Notes: generated by a model from the letters alone, not told the origin. DNA of 64,000 nt from Erwinia endophytica (GCF_009295515.1 NZ_RQVV01000011.1:1-64000); one strand, 5' to 3'. Positions 8,089 through 17,668 are shown, counted from the first letter of the stretch. Numbers and translations are program-made.

Positions 8089-10104
8089 ATGCTGAGTTAT
8101 TTGCAGAAAGTAGGTCGGGCGCTAATGGTGCCGGTAGCTACGCTACCCGCGGCCGCCATCCTGATGGGGGTAGGCTATTGGATCGATCCTGAGGCCTGGG
8201 GCGCTGGCAATGCTTTCGCCGCGTTGCTTATCAAGTCCGGCTCGGCCATTATTGACAATATGTCTGTACTGTTTGCTATTGGCGTGGCATATGGGATGTC
8301 GAAAGACAAAGACGGTGCGGCGGCGCTGACCGGCTATGTTGGCTTCCTGGTGGTCACCACGCTCTGTTCCCCTGCGGCAGTCGCCATGATTCAGAAAATA
8401 CCTGTCGCGCAGGTGCCTGCGGCTTTCGGTAAAATCGAAAACCAGTTTGTGGGTATTATGGTGGGGATTGTCTCTGCGGAGATGTATAACCGCTTCAGTC
8501 ACGTTGAATTGCCTAAAGCGCTCTCGTTTTTTAGCGGACGTCGTCTGGTGCCGATTCTGGTCTCCTTTCTGATGATCCTGATAGCTTTTATCCTGATGTA
8601 TGTCTGGCCAGCCATTTTTGGCGCACTGGTCAGCTTTGGCGAACATATTCAGAAACTGGGTTCTGTTGGCGCAGGCATTTACGCTTTCTTTAACCGCTTA
8701 CTGATCCCAGTTGGTCTGCATCATGCGTTGAATTCCGTATTTTGGTTTGATGTTGCGGGTATTAATGATATTCCTAATTTCCTGGGCGGCGCACAGTCGT
8801 TGGAAAACGGTAAGGCAGTGCTCGGTATTACTGGCCGTTATCAGGCTGGCTTCTTCCCCATCATGATGTTTGGCCTGCCGGGGGCCGCCCTGGCGATTTA
8901 TCAGTGCTCACGTCCGGAAAACCGCGCTAAAGTTGGCGGGATTATGCTGGCTGCGGCGTTTGCCGCCTTCTTTACCGGCATCACCGAGCCACTGGAGTTC
9001 TCATTTATGTTCGTGGCGCCGGTACTGTATTTTATCCATGCGGTGCTGACCGGTATTTCTGTCTTTATTGCTGCGAGCATGCACTGGATCGCGGGTTTTG
9101 GCTTCAGCGCAGGGTTAGTGGATATGGTATTGTCATCCCGTAACCCGCTGGCAACGCACTGGTATATGCTGATCCCGCAAGGGCTGGTATTTTTTGTTAT
9201 CTACTATGTGGTCTTCCGCTTTACCATCACAAAATTCAACCTGCTAACACCGGGCCGCGAGCTGGCTGTTGAGGGGGATGAAAGTGATGGTTACGACGTT
9301 AGCGTCGACAGCACGGGTAGCAAAGAGTCTGAAACGGAGTCCCTGGCGCGCCACTACATTGCTGCGGTCGGTGGCTCGGACAACCTGACGGCTATCGACG
9401 CCTGTATTACTCGCCTGCGCCTGAATGTGAAGGACAGCAGCGAAGTTAACGACGCGGTGGCTAAACGTCTGGGAGCCTCTGGCATCATCCGTCTGAACAA
9501 AGAAAGTGTACAAATCATTGTTGGTTCCCGGGCGGAAACCATCGCCTCAGCGATGAAAATCGTTCTGAGTCGCGGTCCGGTTAGCATGGCAATGCCGGGG
9601 GGTGTGCCAGCTGTTCCTCAGGCTATCCCTAATGCGGCCAAAGGGATTATTGCGACCCTGGTTGCGCCGGTAAGCGGTGACGTCGTCGCGCTGGAAATGG
9701 TTCCGGATGAAGCGTTTGCCAGTAAAGCTGTGGGGGAAGGGCTGGCGATTAAACCTACCAGTAGCACTGTCGTGGCGCCGGCGAATGGCACCATTGTGAA
9801 AATCTTTAATACTAATCACGCTTTTTGTCTGGAAACGGATAAAGGCATCGAAGTCGTGGTGCACATGGGACTGGATACCGTGACGTTGGAAGGTAAAGGT
9901 TTTGAGCGTTTGGTGGAAGAAGGAGCCCAGGTCACGGTTGGTCAACCGGTGTTGGAGATGGACCTGGACTTCCTGAATGCTCACGCCCGTTCGATGATTA
10001 GCCCGGTAGTGGTCAGCAATATTGATGATTTTAGCGGTATCACGCTGCTGGCAGGTAAGAAGGTCATCGCTGGCGAAAGTCGGTTATATGAAATTAACGG
10101 CTAG
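8089..10104 (+). CDS. nagE: PTS N-acetylglucosamine transporter EIICBA
   Basis: NagE imports GlcNAc across the inner membrane and phosphorylates it to GlcNAc-6-P, the inducer of the nag regulon. All three PTS domains are fused in 671 residues: a multi-span EIIC membrane domain (about 1-380), an EIIB domain with phospho-Cys439 in AIDACITRLRL, and an EIIA domain (about 510-671) with phospho-His592 in VVVHMGLDTV. The start is preceded by GGGGGAAGGGAAAG. It diverges from nagBACD across the NagC/CRP control region and ends in a strong terminator, so it is probably monocistronic. Confidence 0.97.
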   Translation: MLSYLQKVGRALMVPVATLPAAAILMGVGYWIDPEAWGAGNAFAALLIKSGSAIIDNMSVLFAIGVAYGMSKDKDGAAALTGYVGFLVVTTLCSPAAVAMIQKIPVAQVPAAFGKIENQFVGIMVGIVSAEMYNRFSHVELPKALSFFSGRRLVPILVSFLMILIAFILMYVWPAIFGALVSFGEHIQKLGSVGAGIYAFFNRLLIPVGLHHALNSVFWFDVAGINDIPNFLGGAQSLENGKAVLGITGRYQAGFFPIMMFGLPGAALAIYQCSRPENRAKVGGIMLAAAFAAFFTGITEPLEFSFMFVAPVLYFIHAVLTGISVFIAASMHWIAGFGFSAGLVDMVLSSRNPLATHWYMLIPQGLVFFVIYYVVFRFTITKFNLLTPGRELAVEGDESDGYDVSVDSTGSKESETESLARHYIAAVGGSDNLTAIDACITRLRLNVKDSSEVNDAVAKRLGASGIIRLNKESVQIIVGSRAETIASAMKIVLSRGPVSMAMPGGVPAVPQAIPNAAKGIIATLVAPVSGDVVALEMVPDEAFASKAVGEGLAIKPTSSTVVAPANGTIVKIFNTNHAFCLETDKGIEVVVHMGLDTVTLEGKGFERLVEEGAQVTVGQPVLEMDLDFLNAHARSMISPVVVSNIDDFSGITLLAGKKVIAGESRLYEING

Positions 10105-10125
10105 CAGCAGGGAATGATGAACATG

Positions 10126-10156
10126 AAGGGTGGGAAGCAATTCCCGCCCTTTTTTA
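10126..10156 (+). terminator. terminator of nagE
   Basis: AAGGGTGGGAA and TTCCCGCCCTT pair over about 11 bp around GCAA (one G-T pair) and run into a series of Ts, 20 bases after the nagE stop. Confidence 0.9.
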
Positions 10157-10175
10157 CTGGATTACGCTAACAAAC

Positions 10176-10216
10176 GGTTGTTTCCCTTCTCCGCTTTGTG
10201 GATCATACTCCGTTAT
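10176..10216 (+). promoter_or_regulatory. glnS promoter region (by resemblance to E. coli)
   Basis: The stretch GGTTGT...CTCCGCTT...ATCATACTCCGTTAT lines up with the E. coli glnS promoter, which has CCCGCTTATAAG-ATCATACGCCGTTAT from memory. The -10 counterpart here (TTGTGG) is poor, so the exact hexamers are uncertain. The promoter lies upstream of the ERIC element. Confidence 0.45.
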
Positions 10217-10227
10217 TTCATGCACTA

Positions 10228-10339
10228 TATACCCTAACTAATTCAAGTTGCAGGGAGGCGGCAAGGGCAGGGATCCCGCTGAACTTACGCAGGTAAACGC
10301 CAACCAACGCACTTGCGACTTGAAGTATGGCTGGGATAT
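10228..10339. repeat. ERIC element (internally deleted) in the glnS leader
   Basis: The terminal inverted repeats of an ERIC are recognisable: ATACCC-TAACTAATTCAAGTTGCAG on the left and CTTGAAGTATGGCTGGGATAT on the right. GCGGCAAG and GCCAACGCACTTGC are inside. At about 112 bp it is slightly shorter than a full 127-bp ERIC. It sits between the glnS promoter and the glnS start, flanked by TA, the usual ERIC insertion dinucleotide, so it should be transcribed as part of the glnS mRNA leader and can fold into a long hairpin. Confidence 0.85.
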
Positions 10340-10368
10340 TTACGCTAAGTATTACTGAGGAACTTAAG

Positions 10369-12036
10369 ATGAGTGAGGCTGAAGCCCGCCCAACTAACTT
10401 TATTCGTCAGATCATTGAAGAAGATCTGGCGACAGGCAAGCATGACCACGTGCATACTCGTTTTCCACCGGAACCGAATGGTTATCTGCACATTGGCCAT
10501 GCCAAGTCTATCTGCCTCAACTTTGGTATCGCGCAAGATTATCAAGGGCTGTGTAACCTGCGTTTTGATGACACCAACCCAGTGAAAGAAGACCTGGAAT
10601 ATGTTGAGTCAATCAAGCATGACGTACAGTGGCTGGGATTCGAATGGGCAGGCAATGTTCGTTATTCCTCTGACTATTTCGACCAGCTGTACCATTACGC
10701 CATTGAATTAATCAACAAGGGACTGGCCTACGTTGATCAACTGACCCCGGAACAAATCCGTGAATATCGCGGCACGCTGACGTCCCCAGGTAAACCCAGC
10801 CCTTACCGGGATCGTAGTGTGGCGGAGAACCTTGCGCTGTTTGAGAAAATGCGTAATGGCGAGTTCGCTGAAGGGGCGGCCTGCCTGCGTGCCAAAATCG
10901 ACATGGCGTCCAACTTTATTGTGATGCGTGATCCGATACTGTACCGCATCAAATTTGCTGAGCATCACCAGACGGGCAACAAGTGGTGTATCTATCCGAT
11001 GTACGATTTTACCCACTGTATTTCCGATGCGCTGGAAGGGATAACCCATTCACTTTGCACGCTGGAGTTCCAGGATAATCGCCGACTGTATGACTGGGTG
11101 CTGGACAATATCACGATCCCGAATCACCCGCGTCAGTATGAGTTCTCACGACTCAATCTTGAATACGCCGTCATGTCCAAGCGTAAGTTGAATCAGTTGG
11201 TGACGGAGAAGATAGTGGAAGGTTGGGATGACCCGCGTATGCTTACTGTTTCCGGGCTGCGTCGTCGGGGCTATTCAGCGGCGTCAATTCGGGAGTTTTG
11301 TCGCCGTATTGGCGTGACCAGGCAAGACAACATTGTAGAGATGGCGTCTCTGGAAGCCTGTATTCGTGATGACCTGAATGAAAACGCGCCGCGGGCGATG
11401 GCGGTTCTTGATCCGGTTAAACTGGTGATAGAAAACTTGCCTGCGGATCATCAGGCAATAATCACTATGCCAAAACATCCAAACAAACCAGAGATGGGAA
11501 CGCGTCAGGTACCGTTTAGCCGTGAGATCTATATTGACCGTGCTGATTTTCGTGAAGAAGCCAACAAGCAGTATAAGCGTCTGGTATTGGGTAAAGAGGT
11601 TCGTCTGCGTAATGCCTATGTCATTAAAGCCGAGCGTGTGGAGAAGGATGACGCAGGGAATATTACCTGCCTGTTTTGCACTTGCGATGTCGACACGTTA
11701 GGCAAAGATCCTGCTGATGGGCGTAAAGTGAAGGGCGTCATCCATTGGGTATCCGCTAAACATGCGCTACCCGCGGAATTCCGCCTGTATGATCGCCTGT
11801 TCAGTGTACCAAATCCAGGTGCGGCGGAGGATTTCCTGTCGACGATTAATCCCGAGTCACTGGTTATCCGCCAGGGCTTTGTTGAGCCGGGATTACAGCA
11901 GGCTGAAGCGTCAAGTCCGTATCAGTTTGAACGTGAAGGTTATTTCTGCACTGACAGCCATTATTCTACGCCAGACAAGCTGGTATTTAACCGCACAGTG
12001 GGCCTGCGTGATAGCTGGGCAAAGGCTGGAGAATAA
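10369..12036 (+). CDS. glnS: Glutaminyl-tRNA synthetase
   Basis: GlnRS charges tRNA-Gln, here the products of the tRNA genes at 0.98-1.37 kb. It is a class I synthetase with [15 protein letters not shown] (HIGH signature) and VMSKRKL (KMSKS signature), followed by the C-terminal anticodon-binding beta-barrels. The [11 protein letters not shown] start gives 555 residues (E. coli 554) and has GAGGA upstream. An in-frame ATG at 10327 would add 14 residues encoded by the ERIC end and its flank and is unlikely to be used. Confidence 0.97.
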   Translation: MSEAEARPTNFIRQIIEEDLATGKHDHVHTRFPPEPNGYLHIGHAKSICLNFGIAQDYQGLCNLRFDDTNPVKEDLEYVESIKHDVQWLGFEWAGNVRYSSDYFDQLYHYAIELINKGLAYVDQLTPEQIREYRGTLTSPGKPSPYRDRSVAENLALFEKMRNGEFAEGAACLRAKIDMASNFIVMRDPILYRIKFAEHHQTGNKWCIYPMYDFTHCISDALEGITHSLCTLEFQDNRRLYDWVLDNITIPNHPRQYEFSRLNLEYAVMSKRKLNQLVTEKIVEGWDDPRMLTVSGLRRRGYSAASIREFCRRIGVTRQDNIVEMASLEACIRDDLNENAPRAMAVLDPVKLVIENLPADHQAIITMPKHPNKPEMGTRQVPFSREIYIDRADFREEANKQYKRLVLGKEVRLRNAYVIKAERVEKDDAGNITCLFCTCDVDTLGKDPADGRKVKGVIHWVSAKHALPAEFRLYDRLFSVPNPGAAEDFLSTINPESLVIRQGFVEPGLQQAEASSPYQFEREGYFCTDSHYSTPDKLVFNRTVGLRDSWAKAGE

Positions 12037-12069
12037 GGCTTTACACGCGTTGAGTTCGTTATCAATCTG

Positions 12070-12098
12070 ACGCAGCTTTCGGGCTGCGTTTTTTTTTG
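12070..12098 (+). terminator. terminator of glnS
   Basis: ACGCAGC and GCTGCGT pair around a 6-base loop followed by nine Ts. Confidence 0.92.
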
Positions 12099-12218
12099 CC
12101 TTTTACCTGGTCATCACGACGTCTTAATTTTATTTTCAATCGCAGGTATGTCGCTGCCTTATTCTGTCAGGTGCTGCGCGAGTGTGGTTCAAAAATACTT
12201 TTAGCATTTTATCGTGCA

Positions 12219-12236
12219 ACTCGAATTATTTCGAGT
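12219..12236. repeat. short palindrome resembling an ERIC end
   Basis: ACTCGAA-TTAT-TTCGAGT is a perfect 7-bp dyad about 280 bp before chiP. GCAACTCGAATTATT is also the typical end of an ERIC element, so this may be an ERIC remnant. A regulator site is the other possibility. Confidence 0.35.
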
Positions 12237-12398
12237 AGATCAATGATTACCTTTAGCGTTATTTGTCTTGTTGTTAATTTTTTTCTTTACGCTGTAATAT
12301 AGGGTTTCAAATTACCGAGGTGTCCTTAACATTTTAATTACACATTCTTATTTATGTGGCGAGAGTCAAGATTTTGCAGCATAAAATGCATAATAGAT

Positions 12399-12425
12399 TG
12401 ATAATTCGCGCCGCGAAAAATATCA
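12399..12425. promoter_or_regulatory. NagC-type operator upstream of chiP
   Basis: TTCGCG-C-CGCGAA is a perfect dyad inside a wider near-dyad bounded by TGATA and TATCA (27 bp), about 90 bp before chiP. TTCGCG/CGCGAA cores flanked by AT-rich arms are characteristic of NagC/Mlc operators, and chiP is a known NagC target in E. coli and Salmonella. Confidence 0.6.
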
Positions 12426-12514
12426 TTATCTACAGATAAAAATAACTGTATTGTTGATGATGCTCTGGGTGCTGATTTTTATTCAGTATATTATTATAAG
12501 TTGGGGATATATGG

Positions 12515-13930
12515 ATGCCTCCTTTTCTATTTAAAGCAAAAACGATCACTATTGCAGCTACGTGTTTTTCTACTCTCAGTGGTGTATTTTATTTACCCCA
12601 AGTGATCGCTGCTGGTTTTTTTGACGATGCGTCATTGACTGGTGGCCTTTATTACTGGCAACGTCATCGTGAAAGAAAAGATCTTGACCCCGATAGCGAT
12701 AAATACGGTCAATATCAACAAAATCTTCATCACTCCACGTTTAATGGCAACCTCGATTTTTCATCAGGCTACGCGGCAGATTTCATCGGTCTGGACCTGG
12801 CGGCGTTTGCTGCCGTTGAACTGTCCAGCAAAGGCCCGGCAGCGCCTAACGAAATCGGTTTTAGTGAGGCAAAAACACGTTGGGATGAACAATGGGCTGG
12901 CGACAAAAACGGTACGAGTATTTATAAAGCCGCAGTGAAAATTAAGCAACAGAATTACTGGTTTTATGGTGGTTATTTACAACCAAAGGGACAAACGTTA
13001 TTAGCGCCGCACTGGAGTTTCTTACCGGGAACTTATCGAGGGATAGAAGCGGGAACTGTTTATGATTTTTCTGAGGCAGGGGAATTATCATTTTCCTGGA
13101 TGTGGGCGGATAAATATAAAGCGCCATGGTACCGGAACATGTATCACTTCCGTAAAGCGGATGGTGTCACTGGGATCAACTATTTGCATTCGTTTGGCGC
13201 GAAATACGACTTTAAAAATAATCTCGTACTGGAAGGGGCTTTTGGTCAGGCCGCTGGCTATATGGATCAGTACTTTAGTAAAGTTTCTTATGCCGTTCCT
13301 GTTGACGGAAATAATTTAAAAACCAGTTGGCAGTTCTACGGGGCAAAAGATAAAGAAAGCGGTGGCGCTGCCAATATCAACAATGTCTATGATGGACTCG
13401 CCTGGTTGCAGGCTATCACGCTGGGTTACAGTGCGGGTCCGTTCGATCTGCGTCTGGAAGGGACCTGGGTTAAAGCTGAAGGGAATCAAGGTTTCTTTTT
13501 GCAACGTATGACACCGGGCTATGCCACTTCTAATGGTCGGCTGGATGTCTGGTGGGATTCTCGTTCAGACTTTAACGCCAACGGTGAAAAGTCGCTGTTT
13601 GCGGGGGTGATGTATGACCTGAAAAACTGGCAGTTGCCGGGGTGGGCGGTTGGAACCTCGTATGCCTATGGATGGGATGCCAAACCCTCGACTAACCCGA
13701 TTTATGACCAGACCCGCCGCCTGAAAGAGTCGGCATGGAACCTGGATCTGCTCTACACCGTGCAGCAGGGACCCGTAAAAGGAACCTTATTCAAGTTGCA
13801 CTACACCCGCTACCACAATCACTCCGATATCCCAAGTTGGAGCGGTGGCTACGGCAATATTTTCCAGGATGAGAAAGATGTGAAGTTTATCGTAATGGCG
13901 CCTTTCACTATTTTTTCATCAGGTAAATAA
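12515..13930 (+). CDS. chiP: Chitoporin ChiP (OprD-type outer membrane channel)
   Basis: ChiP lets chito-oligosaccharides cross the outer membrane. The 471-residue protein starts with a signal peptide (cleavage probably after VIAA, near residue 33). The mature part is rich in alternating aromatic beta-strands with the family stretches [42 protein letters not shown]-like and [17 protein letters not shown], ending in FTIF as in E. coli YbfM. It is the first gene of chiP-chiQ-chitobiase. In E. coli the mRNA is silenced by the sRNA ChiX; I cannot see an obvious ChiX pairing site in the leader. Confidence 0.93.
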   Translation: MPPFLFKAKTITIAATCFSTLSGVFYLPQVIAAGFFDDASLTGGLYYWQRHRERKDLDPDSDKYGQYQQNLHHSTFNGNLDFSSGYAADFIGLDLAAFAAVELSSKGPAAPNEIGFSEAKTRWDEQWAGDKNGTSIYKAAVKIKQQNYWFYGGYLQPKGQTLLAPHWSFLPGTYRGIEAGTVYDFSEAGELSFSWMWADKYKAPWYRNMYHFRKADGVTGINYLHSFGAKYDFKNNLVLEGAFGQAAGYMDQYFSKVSYAVPVDGNNLKTSWQFYGAKDKESGGAANINNVYDGLAWLQAITLGYSAGPFDLRLEGTWVKAEGNQGFFLQRMTPGYATSNGRLDVWWDSRSDFNANGEKSLFAGVMYDLKNWQLPGWAVGTSYAYGWDAKPSTNPIYDQTRRLKESAWNLDLLYTVQQGPVKGTLFKLHYTRYHNHSDIPSWSGGYGNIFQDEKDVKFIVMAPFTIFSSGK

Positions 13931-13960
13931 GCCCACAGGCCGGAAAGAGGAGAACGGGAA

Positions 13961-14143
13961 ATGAACGCTATTTTGGCGGTTATCACTATGCTGCTGCTCA
14001 GTGGTTGTACCACACAAAGCACCGGACTATCGCAGGAACCGATCCCCAGTCGGGATTACCAGCGCTGTCTGGACGCCGAAAAAATGGGGGCCAGCGAAGG
14101 TATAGAGGCCCGCTGTGGCAAGCTTCAGCAGGAAATTGAATAA
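13961..14143 (+). CDS. chiQ: Small lipoprotein ChiQ-like
   Basis: A 60-residue protein with a lipoprotein signal, MNAILAVITMLLLSGC, where Cys16 would be lipidated. The short, charged mature part (RDYQRCLDAEKMGASEG, then a second Cys) resembles the small lipoprotein ChiQ (YbfN) that follows chiP in E. coli, though it is shorter. It sits 30 bases after chiP with a strong Shine-Dalgarno (AAAGAGGAG) and 17 bases before the chitobiase gene, so the three are probably cotranscribed. Its role is unknown. Confidence 0.75.
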   Translation: MNAILAVITMLLLSGCTTQSTGLSQEPIPSRDYQRCLDAEKMGASEGIEARCGKLQQEIE

Positions 14144-14160
14144 TTATACAAGGAATACGG

Positions 14161-16815
14161 ATGAACAAGTTCAGAGCCAGTCTTGTTGCAGTTGCGTTGA
14201 TGTCAGCATTGGGCAGCGGTGTCGCCAGCGCGGATCAGAAAATCGTAGATCAGATTAGCCAGTTCGGTGTGAAGTACAAGGTTATCGATAACCATGCCGC
14301 GCAGAATGGGGTTGACTGTGCGGCGCTGGGGGCTGACGGGGCCTCCTGTAACCGGGCAACCATTACCTTAACCAATCCTGGCCCGGCAATCGACAGCAAA
14401 GACTGGGCGATTTATATGTCCAACGTCCATGAAACGCTGAAGGTTGAAAGCGATCAGTTTCGCATGGTACATATCGTCGGTGATTTAACCCGGCTGGAAC
14501 CCACAGAGAAGTTCAAAGGTTTCGGCGCTGGCGAGACGATAGAAATCTCAATCATTAATGAATACTGGCAGTTGTTTATCACTGATGTGATGCCGCGCTG
14601 GTATGTGACTTCAGGCGATGCTAAGCCAAAAATCATCACCAGTACTGATTCGGAAGATCTGACGACGTTTGTTGAACCTTTCGGTGAACACTGGAAGCGG
14701 ATCCCGGATGATAAAAATGTGCTGATGGTCGCTGGCAGCCGTTTTGATAAGAACAGTGATGTGGCTCAGTTGCCGTCTTCAGCACTGAGAGGGCAGATTG
14801 TCCCCACGCCGATGCAGGTTGATATCCGGGCTGAGGATGCTGATCTGTCAAAAGGCGTGAAGCTGGATCTTGCCAGCCTGTCGGCGGATAAAGCGCAGGC
14901 GGTGAAGCAGCGTTTTCAGTTACTGGGGCTGAAAGAGCAACCTGCTGGCTATGAAATTTCCACGCGTGTTGACGGCAAGGCACTGAATAAAGAGCAGGCT
15001 GTTGCCGGGGGTTATCAACTGGTCATCGGCAAAGAGAAAGCCGAAGTGGTTGGTTACGATCAGAGCGGTGTGTTCTATGGCCTGCAGTCGATCCTTTCCC
15101 TGCTGCCTGCCGATGGTAGCGCGAAAATCGCCACCCTCAGCGCCAGTGATGCGCCACGCTTCGCCTATCGCGGCGTCTTTCTTGACGTGGCCCGTAATTT
15201 CCACAGCAAAGCGGCGGTGATGCGGATGCTGGATCAGTTGGGTGCCTGGAAAATCAATGTCTTCCACTTCCATCTCAGCGATGATGAAGGCTGGAGAATT
15301 GAGATCCCGGGTCTGCCGGAGTTAACGGATGTGGGCGCTAAACGCTGCCACGATCTTAGCGAGCAGCGCTGTCTGCTGCCGCAGCTGGGCTCGGGACCCG
15401 AAAGTGACAACAATGGGAGCGGCCATTTCAGCCGCCAGGACTATATCGAGATTGTGAAATATGCCGCAGCTCGCGGGATTGAAGTGATTCCTGAGATTGA
15501 TATGCCGGCTCATGCCCGTGCTGCCGTGATCTCGATGGAAGCTCGTTACAATCGCCTGATGAAAGAGGGCAAAACGGCGGAAGCCTCAGAATACCGTCTG
15601 GTCGATCCTACGGATGATTCTAATACCACTTCGGTGCAGCTCTATGACCGTACCAGCTATCTGAATCCCTGCCTGCCGTCTTCCCTGCGCTTCACCGATA
15701 AAATCATCAGTGAAATTCAGGCCATGCATCGCGAGGCCGGCCAGCCGATTAAGACCTGGCACTTTGGCGGCGACGAGGCCAAAAATATTCGTCTCGGCTC
15801 GGGATATTCCGATATCAACCAGCCGGTTGCCGGCACCGGCCTGCTCGATATGAGCAAAGAGGATAAGCCATGGGCGAAATCGCAAGTTTGCCAGGCCATG
15901 GTCAAACAGGGCAAGGTGAAGGATCTGGAACATCTGCCGAGCTATTTTGCGCTGCAGGTCAGCCAGCAGGTTAAACAGCACGGTATTGGTAGAATGCAGG
16001 CGTGGCAGGATGGTCTGAAAGATGCCGAAAATGCCAAAGCATTTGCCACTGAGCGCGTGGCTGTTAACTTCTGGGATACGCTCTACTGGGGCGGCTTTGA
16101 CTCTGCTAACGACTGGGCGAAAAAAGGCTATGAGGTCATTATCTCCAACCCGGACTATGTCTATATGGACTTCCCGTATGAAGTGAATCCGTTGGAACGC
16201 GGGTACTACTGGGGAACCCGCTTCAGCGATGAGCGTAAAATGTTCAGTTTCGCGCCGGATAATCTGCCGCAGAATGCCGAAACCTCGGTGGATCGCGATG
16301 GCAACAGCTTTAGCGCTAAATCGGACAAAGCCTGGCCTGGCGCTTTCGGCTTATCGGCGCAGCTATGGAGCGAAACGGTGCGTACTGATGAACAAATGGA
16401 ATATATGATCTTCCCGCGTATGTTTTCAGTGGTGGAGCGTGCCTGGCACCGGGCAGCATGGGAACAGGATTACCAGGCGGGAAGGGAGTATATCGGTGGA
16501 AAAACAGAGTATATTGACCATCAGGAGCAGCTCAACGACTGGCAGCGATTTGCCAACGTGCTGGGACAACGTGAGCTGGCAAAACTGGACAAATGGGGTA
16601 TTCACTATCGTCTGCCAGTACCCGGCGCACGTATTGTCGCCGGGAAACTGCACGCCAATATTGCACTGCCGGGGCTGACCATTGAATTTAGCACAGATGA
16701 AGGGAAAACCTGGCGGCGTTATGATGCCAGTGTGCAACCAGCGGTGGCAGGTAAGGTGATGGTTCGTTCGGTCAGTCCGGATGGAAAACGTTTTAGTCGT
16801 ACTGAGACTCTTTGA
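14161..16815 (+). CDS. chb: Chitobiase (GH20 beta-N-acetylhexosaminidase), exported
   Basis: This 884-residue enzyme closely resembles Serratia marcescens chitobiase (885 residues). It splits chitobiose and chito-oligomers into GlcNAc, which NagE then imports. In order: a signal peptide (cleavage probably after VASA, residue 24), a carbohydrate-binding-like N-terminal domain (to about 190), a GH20b domain, the GH20 catalytic barrel with the Asp538-Glu539 pair in WHFGGDEAKN, and a C-terminal immunoglobulin-like domain. Cysteines in the barrel (RCHDLSEQRCLL) fit disulfides of a periplasmic protein. Unlike E. coli, this locus joins the porin (chiP) and the enzyme in one operon. Confidence 0.94.
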   Translation: MNKFRASLVAVALMSALGSGVASADQKIVDQISQFGVKYKVIDNHAAQNGVDCAALGADGASCNRATITLTNPGPAIDSKDWAIYMSNVHETLKVESDQFRMVHIVGDLTRLEPTEKFKGFGAGETIEISIINEYWQLFITDVMPRWYVTSGDAKPKIITSTDSEDLTTFVEPFGEHWKRIPDDKNVLMVAGSRFDKNSDVAQLPSSALRGQIVPTPMQVDIRAEDADLSKGVKLDLASLSADKAQAVKQRFQLLGLKEQPAGYEISTRVDGKALNKEQAVAGGYQLVIGKEKAEVVGYDQSGVFYGLQSILSLLPADGSAKIATLSASDAPRFAYRGVFLDVARNFHSKAAVMRMLDQLGAWKINVFHFHLSDDEGWRIEIPGLPELTDVGAKRCHDLSEQRCLLPQLGSGPESDNNGSGHFSRQDYIEIVKYAAARGIEVIPEIDMPAHARAAVISMEARYNRLMKEGKTAEASEYRLVDPTDDSNTTSVQLYDRTSYLNPCLPSSLRFTDKIISEIQAMHREAGQPIKTWHFGGDEAKNIRLGSGYSDINQPVAGTGLLDMSKEDKPWAKSQVCQAMVKQGKVKDLEHLPSYFALQVSQQVKQHGIGRMQAWQDGLKDAENAKAFATERVAVNFWDTLYWGGFDSANDWAKKGYEVIISNPDYVYMDFPYEVNPLERGYYWGTRFSDERKMFSFAPDNLPQNAETSVDRDGNSFSAKSDKAWPGAFGLSAQLWSETVRTDEQMEYMIFPRMFSVVERAWHRAAWEQDYQAGREYIGGKTEYIDHQEQLNDWQRFANVLGQRELAKLDKWGIHYRLPVPGARIVAGKLHANIALPGLTIEFSTDEGKTWRRYDASVQPAVAGKVMVRSVSPDGKRFSRTETL

Positions 16816-16821
16816 GATAAG

Positions 16822-16841
16822 CGGCCCGTGTATGTGGGCCG
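16822..16841 (+). terminator. hairpin after chitobiase
   Basis: CGGCCC and GGGCCG pair around an 8-base loop a few bases past the stop. No T-run follows directly, but the bidirectional terminator at 16859-16891 lies just beyond. Confidence 0.55.
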
Positions 16842-16858
16842 TTCGCTGATGCTGGCTA

Positions 16859-16891
16859 TAAAAAAACCGTTGAGAGGTTCAGCGGTTTTTT
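16859..16891. terminator. bidirectional terminator between chb and fur
   Basis: AAAAAACCGTTGA pairs with TTCAGCGGTTTTTT (one mismatch) around GAGG, giving T-runs in both directions. It separates the convergent chitobiase and fur genes. Confidence 0.9.
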
Positions 16892-16905
16892 ATGAATAGA
16901 ATAGA

Positions 16906-17349
16906 CTACTCGTCATGCAGTGTTTCATCTTCGCGACAATCGCCAGCTGAGCAGTGACCATAAAGGTACAGGCTGTGGTTACTGAGCTTGATGCCGTGAC
17001 GTTCAGCGATATCCCGCTGGCGGGATTCGATTGATTCATCACTGAATTCAATCACTTTTCCGCAATCCAGACAGATCAGGTGATCGTGATGATGCTGTTG
17101 TGTCAGTTCGAAGACAGATTTACCGCCCTCGAAGTTATGACGGGTAACGATCCCTGCGTCATCAAATTGGTTCAGAACACGGTAAACCGTCGCCAGGCCA
17201 ATCTCTTCGCCCATGTCGATCAGGCGTTTATATAAGTCTTCCGCACTGACGTGGTGGCCTTCTGGTTCCTGAAGTACTTCCAGAATTTTCAGTCGAGGAA
17301 GTGTGACTTTCAGGCCGGCCTTCTTTAATGCGGTATTATTGTCAGTCAT
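16906..17349 (-). CDS. fur: Ferric uptake regulator Fur
   Basis: Fur is the iron-responsive repressor of siderophore and iron-uptake genes. The 147 residues comprise an N-terminal winged helix (about 1-82, AGLKVTLPRLKILEVL and GLATVYRVLNQFDDAGIV) and a dimerisation domain with the metal sites: the HHHDHLICLDCG cluster (first zinc Cys pair) and CSAGDC near the C-terminus (second pair). A short ORF ends 7 bases before the start codon and is probably translationally coupled (see 17357-17428). Confidence 0.97.
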   Translation of the reverse strand: MTDNNTALKKAGLKVTLPRLKILEVLQEPEGHHVSAEDLYKRLIDMGEEIGLATVYRVLNQFDDAGIVTRHNFEGGKSVFELTQQHHHDHLICLDCGKVIEFSDESIESRQRDIAERHGIKLSNHSLYLYGHCSAGDCREDETLHDE

Positions 17350-17356
17350 GCGGATA

Positions 17357-17428
17357 TTATCCTGTTACTTTGCTAGTCACTAAGTGGCTGAAAAGCCCTG
17401 AACATCGGTCGGATCGAAAGCTGAGCAT
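17357..17428 (-). CDS. uof: Leader ORF upstream of fur (uof candidate)
   Basis: A 23-codon frame (MLSFRSDRCSG to SKVTG) opens upstream of fur and stops 7 bases before its ATG. In E. coli, fur is translationally coupled to a similar leader ORF, uof, which is the target of the sRNA RyhB; this ORF has the right position and size. The ribosome site is weak (GGG just before ATG). Whether it is orthologous to uof or a chance frame needs a comparison across species. Confidence 0.45.
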   Translation of the reverse strand: MLSFRSDRCSGLFSHLVTSKVTG

Positions 17429-17668
17429 CCCAGTATAGAACTGATGCATCGAAATGGAAACCACAGTAAAGGTGCGGAGCATTCATGCGAGGTTAACATT
17501 TCACTCTGTCTCCTTTTCGCCGTCAGGGTAAAAGACGCTGAAAAAGCGGTGCAGACCGATGGCGATATTGTACGATTCTACCGATGAAAGCGATAAAAAT
17601 ATGCCTATCACTTCTATAGGAACAACCACCAGCCTGATGTGAGATATCTCCCATATCAGAACCCCGGC
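17429..17668. other. fldA-fur intergenic region
   Basis: Non-coding stretch between fldA and fur, both read leftward. It should hold a fur promoter; TACAAT on the reverse strand near 17570 is a possible -10 box. No terminator for fldA was recognised, so fldA-fur readthrough, as known in E. coli, is plausible. Confidence 0.45.

Noticed and set aside
12300-12514. ChiX sRNA pairing site in the chiP leader
   Set aside because: No clear complement of the ChiX seed was found; the AAAGAGGAG before chiQ is adequately explained as a Shine-Dalgarno sequence.
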